A model generated the notes under the pieces. The model saw nothing but the letters and a program-made list of their open reading frames with translations, made no database searches and had not been told where the DNA came from. Of a stretch of DNA of 64,000 nucleotides, positions 1-7,332 are shown one piece after another. The first letter of the stretch is position 1. The number at the start of each line of letters is the position of its first letter. Position numbers and translations under genes: made by a program. Origin of the DNA: Solirubrobacter deserti (GTDB taxonomy: Bacteria; Actinomycetota; Thermoleophilia; Solirubrobacterales; Solirubrobacteraceae); NCBI RefSeq assembly GCF_003344625.1, contig NZ_QPKJ02000007.1:1-64000 (forward strand). Reading direction: 5' to 3'.

Positions 1-291
1 GAGGACGCCGCGATCAGCGGCGACGGGATGCGCTTCAAAGCCAAGCTCGACGTCGTCGAGTCGATGGGCTCCGAGCTGTACGTGTACTTCGAAGGCGGTG
101 AGGTCCGCCAGGACCAGTTGGACGAGCTGGCGGCGGACACGGGCGCCGAGGAGGTCCCGGGCGCCGGGTCGAGCGTCGTCGCGCGCCTGGACGCGGCGAG
201 CCGGGCCGAGGCCGGGGCTGAGGTCGAGCTGGTGCTCGACCCCAGCGCGATCAAGCTGTTCGACCCGGCCAGCGGAGCCGCGCTGCGCTGA
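1..291 (+). CDS. Sugar ABC transporter ATP-binding protein, C-terminal fragment (UgpC/MalK type)
   Basis: The reading frame is open from base 1 to the TGA at 289-291, so this is the 3' end of a gene whose start lies outside the window. The 96 visible residues contain no Walker motifs. They look like the C-terminal TOBE/OB-fold of MalK, UgpC and MsmK-type ATPases, with the typical pattern MGSELYVYFEG followed by a variable linker and a closing strand 'VELVLDPSAIKLFDP'. In that family this domain follows the nucleotide-binding domain and serves regulation or substrate control of a carbohydrate importer. The assignment rests on the C-terminal pattern only. Confidence 0.75.
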   Translation, partial: EDAAISGDGMRFKAKLDVVESMGSELYVYFEGGEVRQDQLDELAADTGAEEVPGAGSSVVARLDAASRAEAGAEVELVLDPSAIKLFDPASGAALR

Positions 292-295
292 GACG

Positions 296-700
296 CTAGG
301 AGTGCTTCTCGGCCGCGAGCCCGCGCGGCTCGGCGGTCGGCGTCGGCGTGCCGGGCGCGTGCAGCAGGTTCTTGACGCCGTTGATGCCCTGGACCTTGCG
401 CGCCTCGGTGCCGAAGCGCTCGATCCAGGCCTCGTCCGCGACCGTGCCGCGCAGATAGACGACGCCCGCCTGGACGTCGACCGAGACGTCGCCCTTGGGC
501 GCGTCCGCGGGACGGAAGATCTCGCTGCGCACGCGGTCGGCGAGCGTCTGGTCGTCCATGTCCTCGCGACGGTGCGGGATGACGCCGTGCGCCATGCCCT
601 TGGCCGGGCCCGCAAGGCCCCTCGCCTTGTTGCGACTGAGGTAGCCGGCGACCGCGGCGGCCGCACCAGCGCCCATGACGAGCAGTGCTCCGGTTCTCAT
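296..700 (-). CDS. BON domain protein with N-terminal membrane segment
   Basis: This 134-residue protein starts with an Ala/Gly-rich hydrophobic stretch (about residues 4-20) that looks like a signal anchor. A BON domain follows at about residues 50-115, with the characteristic 'SVDVQAGVVYLRGTV' strand and a conserved late Gly in 'VQGINGVKNLL'. BON domains bind membranes or phospholipids and are common in osmotic-shock proteins such as OsmY. The gene lies 60 bases downstream of a STAS gene on the same strand. A GGGTAG hexamer (reverse complement at 741-746) sits about 40 bases upstream and resembles a SigB-type -10, but no good -35 is visible. A role in envelope stress is inference. Confidence 0.8.
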   Translation of the reverse strand: MRTGALLVMGAGAAAAVAGYLSRNKARGLAGPAKGMAHGVIPHRREDMDDQTLADRVRSEIFRPADAPKGDVSVDVQAGVVYLRGTVADEAWIERFGTEARKVQGINGVKNLLHAPGTPTPTAEPRGLAAEKHS

Positions 701-760
701 TTCGGGTCTTCCCCCTTGATGGTTGCCGTCTTGATAACGGCTACCCGGGGTCTTGGGCGG

Positions 761-1120
761 CTACGCCCCGACCGTGTCCCCGTTGAGCGCCTCTTCGAGC
801 CGCCCGACGATCGTGAAGACGCTGTCCAGACCCGTGATCCGGAACGTCTTGACGATCGCGTCGTTCGAGCACACGACCACCAACCGGCCGTCGAGGCGGC
901 GCAGGCGGCGATGCGCACCGATCAGCACGCCGAGCGACGAGGAGTCGATGAAGGTCGTCTCCGTGAGGTCCACCACGACGTGGGTACGGCCCTCGTCGAT
1001 CGGAGCGGACACGCGTTGCTTGAACTCAGGGGCGGTGAAGAGGTCGATCTCGCCGGCGACGGAGACGATGTGGGTATCAGCGTCGACTGATCGATCTTCT
1101 ATTGCAAAAGCTACGGCCAT
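761..1120 (-). CDS. STAS-domain anti-sigma factor antagonist (RsbV/SpoIIAA-like)
   Basis: The 119 residues make one STAS domain. The key motif is FIDSSSLGVL at residues 58-66; Ser60 lies where SpoIIAA and RsbV carry the regulatory phosphoserine. The usual Gly after DSS is Ser here. In this family the unphosphorylated antagonist binds the anti-sigma kinase and frees the sigma factor. Two genes for anti-sigma-like ATPases lie just upstream on the same strand (1169-1576 and 1573-2028), so the three probably form one partner-switching unit in the order kinase, degenerate partner, antagonist. Which sigma factor it controls cannot be read from sequence. Confidence 0.88.
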   Translation of the reverse strand: MAVAFAIEDRSVDADTHIVSVAGEIDLFTAPEFKQRVSAPIDEGRTHVVVDLTETTFIDSSSLGVLIGAHRRLRRLDGRLVVVCSNDAIVKTFRITGLDSVFTIVGRLEEALNGDTVGA

Positions 1121-1168
1121 CGCGGATGGTGATCCCCCGCGAGGCCGTTTTCCAATCTCGCCGAACGG

Positions 1169-1576
1169 CTAGTTCGCTGACCCCGCGTACTCGAGCCGCA
1201 CGTGGAGGAACTCGCGCTCGCCCTCGGGGGCGACGCGCAGCTCGTCCGCCAGCTGCTCGATGACGTTGCCCACGCCGGGCACCGCGGCGTCGACGACGAG
1301 CGCGTCGCCGCCACCCGGACGGAGCGGACCCACGCGCAGCGAGAGCGTGCGCGGGCCGGGCTGGAACGCCACATCGACGGTGCCGTGAAGCACGTGCGCG
1401 GGCGCGCGGGCGGCGATCAGGTCGGCGACCAGGACCGCGTCGTCGAGGCGGTCCAGCGGCAGGTCGGCGCGCGCGGCCAGCATGCCCACGACGCGGCGCA
1501 GGATCGGGCCGACGAGCGGCCCGGCGGCGATGGAGACGGTCGTCGGCGCGTCCGCGCCGGAAGGCTGGCTCGTCAC
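1169..1576 (-). CDS. Degenerate anti-sigma-like protein, partner of the adjacent RsbW-type kinase
   Basis: The start chosen is GTG at 1574-1576, overlapping by 4 bases (GTGA) the stop of the upstream ATPase gene; codon use upstream of it looks non-coding. The 135-residue product has an alpha-beta layout similar to a short GHKL ATPase: a helix 'VGPILRRVVGMLAARADLP', then 'DDAVLVADLIAARA', then two strands. The Asn of the N box and the DxGxG and GLGL nucleotide motifs are missing. It may be a non-catalytic relative that pairs with the kinase. No database family can be named with confidence. The translational coupling is seen directly; the structural reading is inference. Confidence 0.65.
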   Translation of the reverse strand: MTSQPSGADAPTTVSIAAGPLVGPILRRVVGMLAARADLPLDRLDDAVLVADLIAARAPAHVLHGTVDVAFQPGPRTLSLRVGPLRPGGGDALVVDAAVPGVGNVIEQLADELRVAPEGEREFLHVRLEYAGSAN

Positions 1577-2028
1577 GCAGCGTCCCCCGAACGCTGCCGC
1601 GCGAACGTCATCGCCACTCGGCTGCCTCCGCCCGGAACGGGCTGGAGCTCGACCTCGTCGGCGATCGCCGCGATCAGCGGCAGGCCGAGGCCCGGGCCGT
1701 TGGTGTCCGAGCTGGACCCGATGCCGCGCCCGTGATCGGCGACGATGACGCTCACAACGTCCTCCGACGGGACGATCGAGATCTCGACCGGGCCGGGAAC
1801 ATCGGGCGGATAGGCATGGCGCACGACGTTCGTGCACGCCTCGGTGACGGCAAGCCGCAAGTCCTCCACAAGGTCATCGGGCAGCTTCAGCGCCTCCGCG
1901 AACGCGCCGAGCACGTGACGGATCACCGACACGTTCTCCGGCCGGGCCGGAAGCGTCAGCTTCACGTCGGTGGTCGTGCGCTCCGTCACCGGCGGGACGG
2001 AGCGAAGTTGCGTCTGTGCGTTGCCCAT
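1573..2028 (-). CDS. RsbW-like anti-sigma factor serine kinase (GHKL ATPase)
   Basis: This 151-residue protein has all landmarks of a small GHKL ATPase. The N box 'VTEACTNVVRHAY' covers residues 61-73 (Glu63, Asn67), the G1 motif 'DHGRGIG' starts at Asp98, and the ATP lid 'GPGLGLPLI' covers 111-119. Such proteins bind a SigB/SigF-type factor and phosphorylate a STAS antagonist. It is the first gene of a set that continues with a degenerate partner (4-base overlap) and a STAS protein. A SigB-like promoter sits at 2047-2072, so it may be autoregulated through the sigma factor it controls. The N-terminal 20 residues are a non-conserved extension. Confidence 0.9.
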   Translation of the reverse strand: MGNAQTQLRSVPPVTERTTTDVKLTLPARPENVSVIRHVLGAFAEALKLPDDLVEDLRLAVTEACTNVVRHAYPPDVPGPVEISIVPSEDVVSVIVADHGRGIGSSSDTNGPGLGLPLIAAIADEVELQPVPGGGSRVAMTFARQRSGDAA

Positions 2029-2046
2029 GAAATGTCACGCGTCCTG

Positions 2047-2072
2047 GTACCCCCGGCAGTGCTGCGCCTAAC
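2047..2072 (-). promoter_or_regulatory. Candidate SigB/SigF-type promoter for the 1573-2028 kinase gene
   Basis: On the minus strand a GTTA (2072-2069) is followed after 16 bases by GGGTAC (2052-2047). This resembles the SigB/SigF consensus of Gram-positive bacteria (GTTT, 14-16 bases, GGGTAT), with one mismatch in each box. The ATG at 2028 lies about 12 bases from the expected transcription start. Confidence 0.45.
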
Positions 2073-2134
2073 CGTGGCCGCACCTGGAATATTGCGGTTC
2101 GAAGGATGACACGTCCGGCCTGCGGTTGAGGCGG

Positions 2135-2626
2135 TCACGCGGCAGGCCGCACGCTGCGGACGGTGGGCGGCTGAGGCTCGCTGCTCTCGGCGGCGTTCGC
2201 GTGCGCGCAGATCGCCTTGAAACCGGCCTGCAACAGATCGTTCCCGGCCTTCGCGGCGAGCACGGTCGCGACCGTGCGGCCGGCCGCGGGGGAGTGCAGG
2301 CGCAGGGCCACCAGCCCGAGCGAGGCCCAGGCTCCTGTGCAGCGGGTGCACAGGAGCAGCTCGCCGATGGCGTAGCGCAGGCGCCGGCCCTTCGGCTCGC
2401 GTCGCGCCTCGTCCACGAACGGGCGCCGCATCCAGGTCTCCACCTTCTCGTGCACGACGAGCTTGGAGAGCGCGAAGCTCGCCACGGCCAGCGTCGGGAG
2501 CTCGTGCTGCGGGATGGGCGCACGCCGGCGGGCGCTGAGGGCGGTCCCGGCCAGCAGCGTGCCGTAGATCGCGGACAGGGCCGCGTAGTCAGACGGCTCG
2601 GTCGGGGTGTGGTCGACGGGCTCCAA
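2135..2626 (-). CDS. DUF1360 membrane protein
   Basis: The start is a TTG at 2624-2626, separated by one base from the stop of a Pro-rich mini-ORF, which suggests coupled translation. The 163-residue product has three or four short hydrophobic segments ('LSAIYGTLLAGTAL', 'LPTLAVASFALSKLVV', 'WASLGLVALRL', 'VATVLAAKAGNDLL') and the Cys motif LLCTRCTGAW near residue 95. That layout matches the DUF1360 family of small integral membrane proteins, some of which are linked to sporulation in Firmicutes. Function here is unknown. Confidence 0.75.
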   Translation of the reverse strand: MEPVDHTPTEPSDYAALSAIYGTLLAGTALSARRRAPIPQHELPTLAVASFALSKLVVHEKVETWMRRPFVDEARREPKGRRLRYAIGELLLCTRCTGAWASLGLVALRLHSPAAGRTVATVLAAKAGNDLLQAGFKAICAHANAAESSEPQPPTVRSVRPAA

Positions 2627-2627
2627 C

Positions 2628-2738
2628 TCAGATCGGCCGCGGGTTCGGATCGGGCGGGAGCGGCATGGGGTCCGGTGAGGGCGAGGGCGGCGCCGGGTCG
2701 GGGCCGGGGCCGGGCGGTCTGGGGTCTGGGGTCGCCAT
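2628..2738 (-). CDS. Pro-rich 36-residue small protein, leader of the DUF1360 gene
   Basis: An ATG at 2736-2738 opens 36 codons ending in TGA at 2628-2630. The peptide is almost entirely Pro, Asp, Gly and Ala with a PDP/PGP pattern. It is probably disordered. Its stop lies one base before the TTG start of the DUF1360 gene, and a SigB-like promoter (2748-2772) would place the transcript start within a few bases of the ATG, making the message nearly leaderless. It has no clear Shine-Dalgarno. A similar Pro-rich mini-gene follows the sigma factor gene at 25128. It could be a translated leader rather than a functional protein. Confidence 0.45.
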   Translation of the reverse strand: MATPDPRPPGPGPDPAPPSPSPDPMPLPPDPNPRPI

Positions 2739-2747
2739 GGACTTCGG

Positions 2748-2772
2748 CTACCCCAGGGCCTCGCCGCTTAAC
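2748..2772 (-). promoter_or_regulatory. Candidate SigB-type promoter for the 2628-2738/DUF1360 unit
   Basis: On the minus strand GTTA (2772-2769), a 15-base spacer and GGGTAG (2753-2748) match the SigB/SigF pattern with one or two mismatches. The first ATG is at 2738, ten bases past the -10 box. Confidence 0.45.
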
Positions 2773-2775
2773 GCA

Positions 2776-2803
2776 AACGAGGCGCCCGTGAGGACGCCTC
2801 GTT
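2776..2803 (-). terminator. Hairpin downstream of the 2937-3290 gene
   Basis: AACGAGGCG (2776-2784) and CGCCTCGTT (2795-2803) form a perfect 9-bp stem with a 10-base loop. It lies between two minus-strand genes, past the end of 2937-3290, so it probably ends that transcript. No clear U-run follows, as is common in GC-rich actinobacteria. Confidence 0.5.
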
Positions 2804-2936
2804 CACTGAGGAGGAGGGTTGTGGCGCGCCTGCCGGAGAGTGGAGGGCATCCGTACGACGCGACATCCCGTTTGTTCCCGGTTGTTGCCGTGGCAAACCA
2901 ACACAGGCTCAATTTCCCCCTACTGCGTCCAAAATG

Positions 2937-3290
2937 TCACGGCGCGGACCGCTCTCCCTCCGCTTCGCCTCCCACCACCGGTCGGGCGACGTTCGGATCG
3001 TCGTGCGGGGTGCCGCGGTTGAAGCGATCGCGCGGCGCACCCGTGCCGCCGTAGCGCTCCGCGTCTTGGCCGCCGATCGTCGTGCCGTCCTCGGTCTGCT
3101 CCCCAGCGTGCTCGCTGGTGTCGCCGAGCGGGGTGCTGTCATCGGAGCCGATGATGCTGAGCGGATTCTGGTCCGCGCCCGGGTCTCCGGCGTCCGAGAG
3201 GTCGTTCTTCTTCATGGAGTTCATGACGAGGAACGTGATGAAGCCGGCGATGATGAGGATCACCAGCACGCCGGCGATGACGTATCCCAT
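2937..3290 (-). CDS. Small single-pass membrane protein with long acidic tail
   Basis: The start chosen is ATG at 3288-3290, giving 117 residues. Residues 3-23 form one strongly hydrophobic helix ('YVIAGVLVILIIAGFITFLV'), followed by a short Lys pair and then about 90 hydrophilic, Asp/Gly/Pro-rich residues without recognisable domain. The topology is probably tail-inside by the positive-inside rule. A SigB-like promoter at 3301-3327 would start transcription a few bases before the ATG. It is not assigned to a family; it may be a stress-induced membrane protein. Confidence 0.7.
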   Translation of the reverse strand: MGYVIAGVLVILIIAGFITFLVMNSMKKNDLSDAGDPGADQNPLSIIGSDDSTPLGDTSEHAGEQTEDGTTIGGQDAERYGGTGAPRDRFNRGTPHDDPNVARPVVGGEAEGERSAP

Positions 3291-3300
3291 AGGGGTTCGG

Positions 3301-3327
3301 CTACCCGTCGCTCGTGGAGGGTCAAAC
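3301..3327 (-). promoter_or_regulatory. Candidate SigB-type promoter for the 2937-3290 gene
   Basis: On the minus strand an exact GTTT (3327-3324), a 17-base spacer and GGGTAG (3306-3301) form the best SigB/SigF-like promoter in the window. The ATG at 3290 is 10 bases past the -10 box, so the transcript would be almost leaderless. Confidence 0.55.
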
Positions 3328-3356
3328 GGCTCGCGCCCCTGGGTAACCCCGATTCC

Positions 3357-3926
3357 ATGGCTACTGAACTCGCAGGCAAGAAGATCGCGTTCCTCGCGAC
3401 CGAGGGCGTGGAGCAGGTGGAGCTGACGGAGCCGTGGAAGGCGGTCGAGCAGGCCGGCGGCACGCCGGAGCTGGTCTCGGTCGAGGACGGCGAGGTGCAG
3501 GCCTTCAACCACCTCGACAAGGCCGACACCTTCAAGGTCGACAAGACGGTGAGCGAGGCCACGGCCGCCGACTACGACGGGCTCGTGCTGCCCGGCGGCG
3601 TCGCCAACCCGGACTTCCTGCGCATGGACGAGGACGCCGTGAGCTTCGTGCGCGCGTTCTTCGAGCAGGCCAAGCCGGTCGGCGTGATCTGCCACGGCCC
3701 GTGGACGCTCGTCGAGGCCGACGTGCTCAAGGGCCGCACGATCACGTCCTGGCCGTCGCTGAAGACCGACATCGAGAACGCGGGCGGCACGTGGGTCGAC
3801 GAGGAGGTCCACGTGGACCAGGGCCTCACGAGCTCGCGCAACCCCGACGACCTGCCGGCGTTCTGCGCCAAGATCGTCGAGGAGTTCGCCGAGGGCAAGC
3901 ACGCCGAGCAGGCGCGCAGCGCGTAG
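3357..3926 (+). CDS. DJ-1/PfpI family protein (class I glutamine amidotransferase-like)
   Basis: This 189-residue protein has the DJ-1/PfpI fold. The nucleophile elbow is 'VICHGPWTL' with Cys112 and His113, and an acidic residue (Glu in 'TEGVEQVEL', about residue 16) is placed as in PfpI. The length is normal for the type often called intracellular protease PfpI or general stress protein 18. Members act as glyoxalase/deglycase or protease-like enzymes. The ATG at 3357 was chosen because the upstream part of the frame is non-coding. A GGGTAA (3341-3346) 10 bases upstream of the ATG could be a SigB-type -10. The next gene starts 4 bases after its stop. Confidence 0.88.
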   Translation: MATELAGKKIAFLATEGVEQVELTEPWKAVEQAGGTPELVSVEDGEVQAFNHLDKADTFKVDKTVSEATAADYDGLVLPGGVANPDFLRMDEDAVSFVRAFFEQAKPVGVICHGPWTLVEADVLKGRTITSWPSLKTDIENAGGTWVDEEVHVDQGLTSSRNPDDLPAFCAKIVEEFAEGKHAEQARSA

Positions 3927-3930
3927 TCGC

Positions 3931-4587
3931 GTGGCCACGGCGATCCTCGACATCGACGGCACGCTGGTCGACACCAACTACCACCATGCCGTCGCGTGGT
4001 ACCGCGCCTTCCGGACGTTCGGATTCGTCCTGCCGCTGTGGCGCATCCACCGGCACATCGGGATGGGCGGCGACCAGCTCGTCGCCGCCCTCGCCGGCGA
4101 GGGCTTCGACCGCGAGCACGGCGAGGCGGTCCGGGCGGCGGAGAAGGTCCTCTACGTGCAGCTCATCGACGAGGTGCAGCCCTTCACGGGCGCGCGCGAG
4201 CTGATCTCGACCCTGAAGGGCGAAGGTCACGTCGTGGTGCTGGCGTCCTCGGCCAAGCCCGAGGAGCTCGAGCACTACCTCACGCTGCTCGACGCGCGCT
4301 CGCTCGTCGACGGCTGGACCGACTCGGGCGACGTCGAGAAGACCAAGCCCGAGCCCGACCTCGTGAACGCCGCGCTGGAGAAGGCGGGCGCGAAGCCCAA
4401 GGACGCCGTGATGATCGGCGATTCCACCTGGGACTGCCTGGCCGCGGAGGCCGCCAAGGTCCGCTCGATCGGTGTGCTGACGGGCGGGTTCAGCGAGCAG
4501 GAGCTGCGCGACGCCGGCGCCGCGGAGGTGTTCGAGTCGGTCGGCGAGTTGGCCAAACATGTGAACGAGGTCGTCGTAAGGGTTTGA
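3931..4587 (+). CDS. HAD-superfamily phosphatase (phosphoglycolate phosphatase-like)
   Basis: The product has 218 residues from a GTG start, 4 bases after the preceding stop. The HAD motifs are complete: DIDGT (Asp7, Asp9), 'LASSAKPEEL' (motif II Ser), 'KTKPEPDLV' (motif III Lys) and 'MIGDSTWDCLAA' (motif IV). The cap after motif I is helical, as in PGP/beta-phosphoglucomutase relatives, so a small phosphorylated sugar or acid is a likely substrate. The close spacing with the PfpI-like gene suggests co-transcription and perhaps a joint role in metabolite repair, which is inference. Confidence 0.85.
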   Translation: MATAILDIDGTLVDTNYHHAVAWYRAFRTFGFVLPLWRIHRHIGMGGDQLVAALAGEGFDREHGEAVRAAEKVLYVQLIDEVQPFTGARELISTLKGEGHVVVLASSAKPEELEHYLTLLDARSLVDGWTDSGDVEKTKPEPDLVNAALEKAGAKPKDAVMIGDSTWDCLAAEAAKVRSIGVLTGGFSEQELRDAGAAEVFESVGELAKHVNEVVVRV

Positions 4588-4668
4588 ACGAAGAGCGCGG
4601 CGGAGATAGGGCGATGCGAGGCCGGCACTGGAGGCGTCCGGCACAAACCCACGACGGACGCTGCTGCT

Positions 4669-5529
4669 ATGGATACCCTCGAAGCTACCTCGCCGCCCGC
4701 ACCCCCGGCAAGCCCTGCTCGGAGGTCCGCGGCACGAGAGGAGAAGCCTGTCGCGATGACCTCCGTCCGGTCCGAGGACGGTCCGAGCCGTTCCGAGGAG
4801 GATCGGCGCCTGCTGATTCGCTACCACCGCCACGGTGACCAGGCGGCCCGTGAGCAGTTGGTGCAGCGCTTGCTGCCGCTTGCGCGGCGTATGGCGCGGC
4901 GCTACCGCCGCTCCGACGAGCCGCTGGATGACCTCGTGCAGGTCGCGACGCTCGGCCTGATCAAGGCCATCGACCGCTTCGACCCCTCGCGCGAGACCGC
5001 GTTCTCGTCCTACGCCGTGCCCACGATGCTCGGCGAGCTCAAGCGCTACTTCCGCGACAACGGCTGGGCGGTCCATGTCCCGCGCGGGATGCAGGAGCGG
5101 GTGATGCAGGTCGACAACGCGATGAAGGACCTGTCGCGCAGGCTCGGTCGGTCACCGTCGGCCGCGGAGGTCAGCGAGGCCCTGAACCTGTCGACCGAGC
5201 AGGTGCTCGAGGCGATGGAGGCGGCTTCGGCGTACGACGCCGTGTCGCTGGAGTCCTACCGGTTCGGCGACGAGGGCGACGGTGAGACGTACGCAGAGTC
5301 GATCGGCGTCGAGGACGACCGCTTCGAGCTGGTCGAGTACGGGGCGACGATCGCGCCGACTTTGCAGGCGCTGCCGGCGCGCGACCGGATCGTGCTCCAC
5401 CTGCGCTTCGTGGAGGACATGACGCAGGCCGAGATCGCCGAGCGGGTGGGCGTTTCGCAGATGCACGTGTCGCGCCTGATCCGGCGTGCGCTCGAGCGTT
5501 TGCGGACCGTCGCGGAACACTCGGGATAG
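4669..5529 (+). CDS. SigB/SigF/SigG-family RNA polymerase sigma factor
   Basis: The 286-residue protein has a disordered, Pro/Ala/Ser-rich N-terminus (1-45) and then sigma-70 regions 2, 3 and 4. Region 2 contains 'DEPLDDLVQVATLGLIKAIDRFDP' and 'FSSYAVPTMLGELKRYFRD', both diagnostic of the SigB/SigF group. Region 4 ends with the helix-turn-helix 'AEIAERVGVSQMHVSRLIRRALERL'. Factors of this group are held by RsbW-type kinases, of which several are encoded in this window. A second ATG (M30) is possible. A branched hairpin lies directly after the stop. It is paralogous to the sigma factor at 25128-25937. Confidence 0.92.
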   Translation: MDTLEATSPPAPPASPARRSAAREEKPVAMTSVRSEDGPSRSEEDRRLLIRYHRHGDQAAREQLVQRLLPLARRMARRYRRSDEPLDDLVQVATLGLIKAIDRFDPSRETAFSSYAVPTMLGELKRYFRDNGWAVHVPRGMQERVMQVDNAMKDLSRRLGRSPSAAEVSEALNLSTEQVLEAMEAASAYDAVSLESYRFGDEGDGETYAESIGVEDDRFELVEYGATIAPTLQALPARDRIVLHLRFVEDMTQAEIAERVGVSQMHVSRLIRRALERLRTVAEHSG

Positions 5530-5530
5530 C

Positions 5531-5595
5531 CTGATTGTCGAAGTGGTTGACCCCCTGGGGGATAACCGCTTCGGCCGAATCAGGAGAACCACTTC
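5531..5595 (+). terminator. Extended hairpin after the sigma factor gene, with an alternative pairing
   Basis: CTGATT (5531-5536) pairs with AATCAG (5578-5583), and inside it CGAAGTGGTT (5539-5548) pairs with AACCGCTTCG (5564-5573) with one G-U pair, around a CCCCCTGGGGG core. A second segment AACCACTTC (5587-5595) matches GAAGTGGTT exactly, so two exclusive folds are possible. A terminator is the simplest reading. Confidence 0.5.
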
Positions 5596-5682
5596 CGCAC
5601 GTACGCGGGTTTGCGGGCCGACCGTCACCGGTCTGACGGGTCCCGTTTCAATTGAAGCGCTTCTCGGAGAGCGGGTTCGGCA

Positions 5683-7332
5683 ATGGCCCGCGTTCTCGGC
5701 ATCAACGCTGTATTCCACGATCCCGCTGCTGCGCTGGTGGTCGACGGTGAGACCGTCGCCGCCGCGGAGGAGGAGCGCTTCTCCCGGCGCAAGCACGGCA
5801 AGACGCCCGTCGCGTTCTCCACCTGGGAGCTGCCTGAGCAGGCGATCCACTGGTGCCTGGCCGAGGCAGGGCTCACGCCCGCCGACCTCGACGCGGTCGC
5901 GTACTCCTACGACCCCGGGCTGTGCCGGCCGATCGGCGCCGACATCACGTCCGACAACTGGGAAGGGCTGCGCACCCTGTACGCGCAGCGGGCGCCGCTG
6001 TTCCTGAAGACCGTGCTCGACGGGTGGGAGGGCGACTTCCGGTGGGTGCCGCACCATCTGGCGCACGCGGCGTCGGCGACGTTCGCCTCCGGCTTCGAGA
6101 ACTGCTCGGCGCTCGTGCTCGACGGGCGTGGTGAGCGCGGCTCCTACCTGGCCGGCCGCTTCCAGAGCGGGCGCTTCGAGGTGCTGCGCGTCCAGGACCT
6201 CCCGCACTCGCTGGGGCTGATCTACGAGGAGCTGACGGCGCACCTCGGGTTCCGGCGCTCGTCGGACGAGTACAAGGTGATGGCGATGGCGTCCTACGGG
6301 GAGCCGTCGTTCCTGGATGAGTTCCGGCAGCTGGTGCGGCCCGACGGGGCCGGTGGCTTCTGCGTCGAGGAGATCGACTGGGCGCGCTTCGCGCCGGCGC
6401 TGGCCAAGGACGCGGAGTTCACCCCGCAGCACGCGGCGCTGGCCTCGACGGTACAGACGCGCCTGGAGGAGATGCTGATCGAGCTGGCCGGGTGGCTGCA
6501 CGAGCAGACGGGCGACTCGGACCTGGTGCTGGCGGGCGGCGTCGCGCTCAACTGCGTGGCCAACTCGCGCTTGTGGCGCGAGGGACCGTTCGCTCGCGTG
6601 TGGGTGCAGCCCGCGTCCGGCGATTCCGGGACCGCGCTCGGCGCCGCGATGCAGGTCGCGCACGAGCTCGGCGACAAGGTCGCGCCGATGCGCACGGCCG
6701 CGCTGGGGCGTGGGTGGGACGACGACGAGCTGGCAGCGGCGCTGAACGTGGCGGGCGTCGAGTACACGCGGCCGGACGACATCGCCGAGGCCGTGGCCGC
6801 GGTGCTGGCGGAGAACGGCGTCGTCGCCTGGTTCCAGGGACGGTCGGAGTTCGGGCCGCGCGCGCTCGGACATCGATCGCTGCTGGCCGACCCGCGCGAC
6901 CCGGCGAACCTCGAGAAGATGAACGACATCAAGGGGCGCGAGCAGTTTCGCCCCGTCGCGCCGATGGTCCTGGCCGAGCGCGCCAACTCGATCTTCCGCG
7001 ACGGCCCGATCCCGTCGCCGTACATGCTCTTCACGCACGGGGTGCACGACGAGTGGCGCGACCGGATCCCCACCGTCGTGCACGTCGACGGCACCGCGCG
7101 CATCCAGACCGTCGACCGCGCGGAAGAGCCGTTGGTGGCGCGCATGCTCGAGGCCTTCGAGGCCAAGACCGGCGTCCCGGTGGTCGTGAACACGTCGCTG
7201 AACACGGCCGGGCGGCCGATGGTCGACGACCCGCGCGACGCGCTGGAGTGCTTCGGCTCCTCCCCCGTCGACGCGCTCGCCATCGGCCCGTTCCTCATGA
7301 CGCGCAATCGCGATCGCCTGGCGGTCGCGTGA
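5683..7332 (+). CDS. NodU/CmcH-type carbamoyltransferase
   Basis: This 549-residue protein is a full-length O-carbamoyltransferase. The N-terminal ASKHA/Kae1-like part begins 'VLGINAVFHDPAAALVVDG' and includes the metal-binding region around 'HHLAHAASATFASGF'. The C-terminal YrdC-like part carries 'SEFGPRALGHRSLLADPRD' and 'NTSLNTAGRPMVDDP'. Family members transfer a carbamoyl group from carbamoyl phosphate to a hydroxyl of a sugar or antibiotic. It is the first of nine same-strand genes; the next gene overlaps its stop by 4 bases. The context of heptose and glycosyltransferase genes suggests that it carbamoylates a sugar in the glycan made by this cluster. Confidence 0.92.
   Translation: MARVLGINAVFHDPAAALVVDGETVAAAEEERFSRRKHGKTPVAFSTWELPEQAIHWCLAEAGLTPADLDAVAYSYDPGLCRPIGADITSDNWEGLRTLYAQRAPLFLKTVLDGWEGDFRWVPHHLAHAASATFASGFENCSALVLDGRGERGSYLAGRFQSGRFEVLRVQDLPHSLGLIYEELTAHLGFRRSSDEYKVMAMASYGEPSFLDEFRQLVRPDGAGGFCVEEIDWARFAPALAKDAEFTPQHAALASTVQTRLEEMLIELAGWLHEQTGDSDLVLAGGVALNCVANSRLWREGPFARVWVQPASGDSGTALGAAMQVAHELGDKVAPMRTAALGRGWDDDELAAALNVAGVEYTRPDDIAEAVAAVLAENGVVAWFQGRSEFGPRALGHRSLLADPRDPANLEKMNDIKGREQFRPVAPMVLAERANSIFRDGPIPSPYMLFTHGVHDEWRDRIPTVVHVDGTARIQTVDRAEEPLVARMLEAFEAKTGVPVVVNTSLNTAGRPMVDDPRDALECFGSSPVDALAIGPFLMTRNRDRLAVA

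Noticed and set aside
5152..7083. A 643-residue minus-strand open frame opposite the sigma and carbamoyltransferase genes
   Set aside because: Shadow of two well-supported genes; no domain or ribosome site and low-complexity composition.
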